A program made the translations under genes and the position numbers. The notes beneath the pieces were generated by a model. It had not been told where the DNA came from, did no database searches, and saw nothing but the letters and a program-made list of their open reading frames with translations. A DNA stretch of 64,000 bases from Larix kaempferi (Eukaryota; Streptophyta; Pinopsida; Pinales; Pinaceae), in assembly GCA_027924585.1 (NCBI GenBank), contig BSBM01000386.1, positions 5,038,501-5,102,500 of the forward strand, given 5' to 3'. This document shows positions 58,774-64,000 of this stretch, piece by piece. The number at the start of each line of letters is the position of its first letter. Positions within the stretch are counted from its first letter, which is position 1.

Positions 58774-60030
58774 TCAGACGAAATAAAGTTTCAGGAAACG
58801 CCCATTGACTCGGCCACCAAACATCTCTTTCCTTTCCAGACTCTGGAGGTTGAAAGTATTGTTCTGATTTGCTTGAGCTATCACATAAGGGCCTGTCCAG
58901 AGAGAGTTGAACTTTCCATGCTTGCCTTTGTCTTGCCTGGGGGCATCCCACTTCAAAACCCAATCCCCCACCTAAAAAACATCGGTCTTGGCCTTCTTGT
59001 CAAAAATACCTTTTATCCTTTCTTGATGAGCTTCTGAATTTTACACCAGCTACTCTCTGGTTTGCTGAAGTTTGACCAAATCCAACATCCTTCTTACCAT
59101 AGCATTTGGTTCATCCTATTCCTCTTGAGTGAATTTGGTCACTAGCAGGATTAACTGAACTGGAAAAATGGCATTGGTGCCATAAACCAAGTTGAAAGGA
59201 GAAGTGCCTATGGATTTCTTCTTGGTCCCCCTGTCAACCCAAAGAGAAAATTATAGCTTCGAATCCCAACTCCTTTGATATTCCTCCAATAGTTTCCTGA
59301 TGATCCTGACTAGGCTTTTATTGGAAGTTCAGTGAGGCCATTGCCTTGAGGATAGTAGGGAGTGAAGTGAACTAGCTGAATGCCCGTCGATTCGCACATA
59401 TGGACTAACTCTTTGTCTTTGAAAGCAGGTGCATTATCGGTTACCAGCCTCTTCGGGCAGCCGAATCTGGCGATGATGTTCTCATATAGAAATTTGATGA
59501 TAATCTGATGGTTAGCATTTCTGGTAGGGATCGCCTCGATCCATTTGGTGAAGTAATCTATGGCCACCAAGATCCATCGGTGTTGACTGCTGGATGAGGG
59601 ATGGATCTCCCCTATGAAGTCGAGGCTCCATTGTTGGAAAGGACCACTTACAACAATAGGCTTCAAGGGGAGAGATTTTAGCTGTTGTTTTCCCGTGAAT
59701 CTTTGGCACTTGTCACAAACTTTCACAAAAGTATATACGTCAGAGAACAGACATGGCAAATAGTACCCATCCCTGAGAATCTCATGGGCAGTGGTTTTCC
59801 AGTAGTGATGCCCGCCACATATGCTGGAATGAAAATGTTGCATGACCTGCCCCGATTCTTCTTTATCCAAGCACCTTAACAGGACACCAGCGGGATCTTT
59901 CCAGTACAGTGAACCATTACTTATGCAGAATTTTGCAGAATTAAGTTTGAGAGACTGTGCTGGAGTGGCACCAAGTCAGGGTGGAACTTCTAAATTCTGC
60001 AGGAAGTGAATGATACCTAAATACCACTCG
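58774..60030 (-). pseudogene. Element K integrase
   Basis: Minus strand. H2C2 zinc finger (HFHSSICGGHH ... CDKCQRF), WSLDFIGEIHP (first Asp), VTDNAPAF (second Asp) and YYPQGNGLTE (Glu). A one-base frameshift follows directly after that Glu (about 59335), and the reading continues in another frame with SNKSLVRIIRKLLEEY. The C-terminal module VGDWVLKWDAPRQDKGKHG ... LWTGPY is at 58774-58971. Several stops lie in between. Confidence 0.85.
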
Positions 60031-60068
60031 CAGGCGAGCATATTTTCAGCCACTTGCTGGCTGTCACG

Positions 60069-61284
60069 CTATCCAGCTGTAGCTGTCTCCATTGGCAGAT
60101 CTTCAGAATTTGTTCCGACACAGTTGATGTCTAAAAGTTTGCAATTTTCCTCAGCCATCAGTTTGGCCAAACCTTGACCCTTTATCAACCTGGTGGGTCT
60201 CACCTCTATGTCAAATTCGATCATCTTGGCGATCCACTTGGCCCTCTTGCCGTCAATGTGCATATCAGAAAAGTCGTCAACAACCTGGAGGAATCTACTG
60301 AGTTCATCATCGTCTTCAAAAACCTTCCAAAATTTGATGTTGTCGGGTAGGGATGGCCTATACCTGACTTGGACATCATAATTCAACTTGGGAGGCATGG
60401 GAGGAATGAAAGTGCTGGCCGAGACAGCAAGGGAATCAGCCAGATGGTTCATGGCTCTTGGAATATAGGAAATTTCGAAAAACATGAAGGAATCCCTGAG
60501 TTTCCATACATCATCTCTGTATGACTTCAGCCTAACATTCTTTACGTGATGGTTCCCATTCACCTGCTGTATGATGAGCTCTGCGTCCCCGAAAATTTTC
60601 AGGCACATGATTCTTATTTCCTTTGCAGCTTTGACTCCTAATAGCAAAGCTTCGTATTCTGCTATATTATTCGTGGCTTTAAATTCCAGTTTATAAGAGA
60701 GATGAGTAACATCCTTCAAAGGAGAGATCAGGACTACACCTGCACCCGCTGAAGCTTGGGAGCTGGAACCATCAAAAAACATGCTCCACACAACAGTGGT
60801 TACCTCCTTGGGTTGCTGACCAGTGGGCTGGGTGAGTTGCAAAGGGGCTGGTTGTTCATCATCTATCTGCAGGATACATGATCCGAAATCTGAACCTATA
60901 GCACAAATGGAATGGTTCATGGAATTCTTCTCATTACTGATAACATAAGCCAGTCGGTTTTCCTTGTAGAGCCTTTTAATCTCACCTCCAAACATAGGAA
61001 TGGTGGCATAAGTTAGGTCCATCTGCAGAGTCTGTCCTAGTCGTTTGCTCCAGGATCGGGACATAAGTATACCAAATTTGGGTGGGATGTCAGAAACCAC
61101 TACGTCCATTACCATGCTTTTTGAAGGCAGCTAAGTTAAATTTATGACGAGATCCTTGATGAGGCCCAGACATTTAACTTTTCTTGAGTCGAATGAGAAG
61201 AGATCATGGTAGGGTTTCATGATGCTAAGACCAAGTTCATCCATCACAGCTTTGGGCATGAGGTTGTGGGAGGCTCCCGAGTCG
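60069..61284 (-). pseudogene. Element K protease joined to archaeal-type RNase H, RT deleted
   Basis: Minus strand, one frame. Protease from a stop directly before LDSGASHNLMPKAVM (about 61283) through a TAG to LPSKSMVMDVVVSDIPPKFG. Then an RNase H of the second (archaeal-type) kind, FFDGSSSQASAGAGVVLISP, NNIAEYEALLLGV and FGDAELIIQQV, ending NHLADSLAVSAS. At about 60250-60265 the frame passes straight into HIDGKRAKWIAKMIEFD and IKGQGLAKLMAE, which in relatives (from memory) is the tail of the RT-linked RNase H. The reverse transcriptase and most of that RNase H are missing, and the fusion is in frame (348 codons open). Confidence 0.82.
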
Positions 61285-61982
61285 AGTTAGCAATTGTGAA
61301 GGATTTTTTCAAGGATGTTTAAGGATATGTAAAAGGGTAGGCAGGACCCGTCCTTCTCCTCAACCATGGGACCTAGAGTCACGGTAGGCTTATCATCTTG
61401 GAGGTTCACAAAGTCAGCATCGATGGATGTTCTTGGCTGGAGAGAATTCAGTATGGATGACTTGAAAGAGTCGTTTTTCATTAGCTCGATTAGAGGGAAA
61501 GGGATTTTTATCTTCTGGATTTCCATCTCAAGATTGAAGGAATAGGGCAACTTGTCAGGGAGCCTTGTCTCTTGGGCTGGAGTTGTAAGTTGGACAGGGT
61601 CTGGGGTAGCTCACTGGGATATTCTTTGTTGTTTTTTTGAGAGAGATGTAACCTGCTTTCTGGGAGCAATAGTCTACTGTTTTGAAGGAGTGACAGGATG
61701 TTTTGCAAGAGCAGTGGGCTGCTTCATGGAGGGGGGAGTCCTCCTTGCAGGGGCGAGATTTAAGGGCTTCTTAGTGACAGTCCTTGACCTTAGGTCATAG
61801 ATCCTCTGATCATATTCCTGGCATAGTGTTTCCTCGGTGATTTGTTCAGTCATGAGGGATTCCTCATATTCAGACTGTGTCAAATCATGTGGACCTTTAA
61901 CTCTCGTGGCTAGCGGGCCTTCCACTTTCAGCTTGGACATTTTGGAGGTCAAGCTGTCTAGCATTTTGGCAATTTTTTCCAA
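61285..61982 (-). pseudogene. Element K region between gag and protease
   Basis: Minus strand, same frame as protease and RNase H, with stops near 61674 and 61552. Short open pieces: MEKIAKMLDSLTSKMSKL, and FNLEMEIQKIKIPFPLIELM, text typical of the linker before the protease in Athila/Tat-like elements. No zinc knuckle is visible. Confidence 0.6.
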
Positions 61983-63301
61983 CTTAGTTTCTGACGAGGA
62001 AGAGGAATCTGGGGTCTACCTTTTTTATCAATCTTCCCCTTTAAGATTTTGGACGCGACCATATTTGAATCCACTTCGAGCGCAGCATCTTGCATGAGCA
62101 GTAAGGAGGCAACTCTTCTTTCCCAGAGATGAACACAAAAATCAGGGTCGAAAGCATTGGCATACGTGATTCTAGCAGAGGTATCTGTAGGCTTAATCTC
62201 AGCAGGGATTTTGCTAAACATTTTGTTAAACCTCTTTGTAAAAGCTACCACAGACTCGCCGTTTTCTCTCTTTAAGTTATCAAATTCCGTGAGATAATAT
62301 AGGTGATCTCTTCTTTCCCCCCAATGTTTCAGAAACAATTCATCCAATGCCTCGATGTCAGTTATTGACCCAGCAGGTAGTTCTTTAAACCATTTTATCG
62401 CCTGACCATCTAAGCTCTGCAGAAATACCCTAGTCCATACATCTTCATGCGCGATATTTATGTTCTTGGCATAGTTGTAAAATGCCTCCAAGTGTTCCTC
62501 GACTGTAAAGCCCTCCCTGGTGAATTTTGGCATATATTTCTAATAATCTCCGGTAGGCATAGCAGAAAGAGGATTAGGCAAATTGAGAGGGGCATACCTA
62601 GAAAGGAGTATTTTCTCCATTTTGGTTAAAGGGACAGCCATTGTAAGTGTGGGTATCAAAGGGATGGCAGACAACAATTTGAGTATGGGCGGTAGTTGAG
62701 GAGGCACAGGCGACGATGAAAGTGGAGGTTTTGTTTCAGTAGAGTCGCCAAAAGTGGGGGTGAAGCAGATTGATGGCTGTTCTGGGCAATCGGTCTTCAC
62801 ACAGGACTGTGCAAGTAAAGAGGATAGCCTTTGCTCACATTGGTCTAAAAGGTCCCGGAATATATTTTCTATAGCAAGCATATTGGTGTAAACGAAGGCA
62901 AACTTTTCGTCTGGTTCAGTCAATGTGTGCTGCAGGTAGCAGGAACAGCCTTCCTCTTTAACGGATTCTAGGGCTTCCTTTCCTAAGTCAGTTCGTGTAG
63001 CAGGATTAGGGCTAGGGACTTGGGCAGCAGCAACAGATGAAGATACTTGGGTCCATAAATTTTCTACTTCACTTATGTTTCCTTGTGGCTCGTCTGTTTC
63101 AGAAAAAGGAGATTCAAAAGGAAACTCATCTGATGGGACAGTAAAAATACCTCTGGTAAGGCCTGATGTGGTCCTTCTAATAGATCTGGAAATCTGCCTC
63201 TGTGTGGTGCTTCCTCTCCTTATAATCTGTTCAGGGTCCGACACAGGTGTTACTGGTGGCCTTTGAGGATTTGATCTGGTACTTGGTATTCTCGAAGCCA
63301 C
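61958..63301 (-). pseudogene. Element K gag
   Basis: Minus strand, from the ATG at 63301, one frame with a single TAG at about 62538 (GDY, stop, KYMPKF; the neighbours suggest an original CAG). A low-complexity N-terminus (253 codons) is followed by the capsid core: FTVEEHLEAFYNYAKNINI, RVFLQSLDGQAIKWFKELP and SITDIEALDELFLKHWGERR. Pol follows in another frame. Confidence 0.85.
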
Positions 63302-63418
63302 TACGTTCTAATGGAGTCGCCAGATAGATGATTACAACCGAAAAAGTGCCCAGGCTTTGTCTATCATCAAAGCTGGGACTGTGTCGTCTCCCAGGGAAGC
63401 TGCTGCTTCAATAATCTT

Positions 63419-63436
63419 TCCACGGCAACGGTGCCA
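63419..63436 (-). promoter_or_regulatory. Primer binding site of Element K, tRNA-Asp type
   Basis: Minus strand TGGCACCGTTGCCGTGGA, three bases from the 5' LTR. It fits the tRNA-Asp complement used by Athila-type elements (TGGCGCCGTTGCCGGGGA, from memory) with two mismatches. Confidence 0.7.
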
Positions 63437-63439
63437 ATT

Positions 63440-64000
63440 TGTTATCACTCCAGGAGTCTTTCTAGGTTGCAGTCGAAAGAGCCTGGTAACTTGACCAAAA
63501 TATGAATAATAAAAAAGGGGTGGATCAAGTTGGACGATTCAAACAGTCTTTTTCACTCAAAACATGTTTAATGCACTCAGATAGACAAGGCTCTCAACCA
63601 CCAGTGTTCAGAGGTTGTAAAATAAGTGATTGCATGGAGAAATAACTATCATATTAGCAGAATCATACACAAAACCTTATATATGAATGGCAGATTATAA
63701 TAGTCACAGAACACTTGGAGAGTTAAGCTTGTGAGTACAATGATAAGATGACAGTCATCAAATGTAAGCAAACATAACAGTGTGAATGTAACATTCAAAC
63801 ACAAGTGCAGAAAAGAAAGAAGGTGGAAAAACTGAACAATTAATAGCGAAAGGATCTGGTTTCACTGCTATTGCATAAAATGTCTGAGTTTACAAAATGT
63901 CTGAAAATCTCCCAAAATCGAACCTGTATTCTACTTCAGTCCTCGGCTTTATAGCCATTACACATTTTTTAGATCCCAAACAGATGGATCGAATATACTA
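63440..64000 (-). repeat. 5' LTR of Element K, cut by the window end
   Basis: Copy of 55238-55800, TGTTATCACTCC at its inner end. TATAAAG on the minus strand at 63947-63953. Confidence 0.88.

Larger units (their letters stand above)
55238..64000 (-). mobile_element. Element K: Athila/Tat-like gypsy element lacking reverse transcriptase, with ORF3
   Basis: Minus strand: 5' LTR (63440 to beyond the window), tRNA-Asp-like primer site, gag, protease, archaeal-type RNase H fused to the end of the RT-linked RNase H, integrase, ORF3, 3' LTR (from 55238). LTR copies compared over about 560 bases differ at some 24 positions by eye (about 95-96% identical). It is inserted in copia pol of Element J. 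Confidence 0.88.

Overview
This is a piece of a large, repeat-choked plant nuclear genome. Nearly every base belongs to a retrotransposon. The transposon families, tRNA primer sites, plant TATA boxes and a decayed plant cysteine oxidase gene all point to a seed plant. A big-genome lineage such as a gymnosperm is possible, but I cannot fix the species. There is no prokaryotic signal, no rRNA and no recognisable tRNA gene.

Layout. (1) 1-10676: Element A, a Ty3/gypsy element on the + strand, cut at its 5' end by the window. It has one uninterrupted gag-pol frame, then an additional 885-codon reading frame (ORF3) behind its own TATA-like box, then a 3' LTR. A sits inside the integrase end of Element D. 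(2) 10677-26038: Element D, a decayed gypsy element on the - strand with a tRNA-Arg-type primer site. It is split by Element C (14536-20272, - strand), a long-LTR element without gag or pol. (3) 26039-27307: the 5' LTR and gag of a Ty1/copia element (E, - strand), into which D inserted. (4) 28701-49120: a decayed L1-type LINE (G, - strand) with a poly(A) tail, carrying a SINE (H) and split by Element B. (5) 30715-44348: Element B, a decayed relative of A on the + strand, itself split by Element F (32368-36736), a chromovirus-like element that has lost its reverse transcriptase. (6) about 49990-51298: a decayed plant cysteine oxidase gene (- strand) with a duplicated exon. (7) 53298-55237: copia pol (J, - strand), interrupted by Element K (55238 to the window end, - strand). 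K is an Athila/Tat-like gypsy element that has also lost its reverse transcriptase and carries its own ORF3.

The most interesting system is the A/B/C family. The three elements share LTR ends, a conserved box just inside the 3' LTR and, where visible (B and C), a tRNA-Glu-like primer site. B and C also keep the remains of a conserved reading frame upstream of gag (ORF0). A and B carry a second gag-like domain between protease and reverse transcriptase. A alone has ORF3. A therefore looks like a possible helper and C like a dependent, gag/pol-less passenger. K, from another lineage, also carries a post-integrase ORF with a basic nuclear-localisation-like patch and a coiled coil, here bracketed by repeated hairpin-like units. 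All family and domain calls are from reading the translations by eye. No database search was run, and identity figures are hand estimates.
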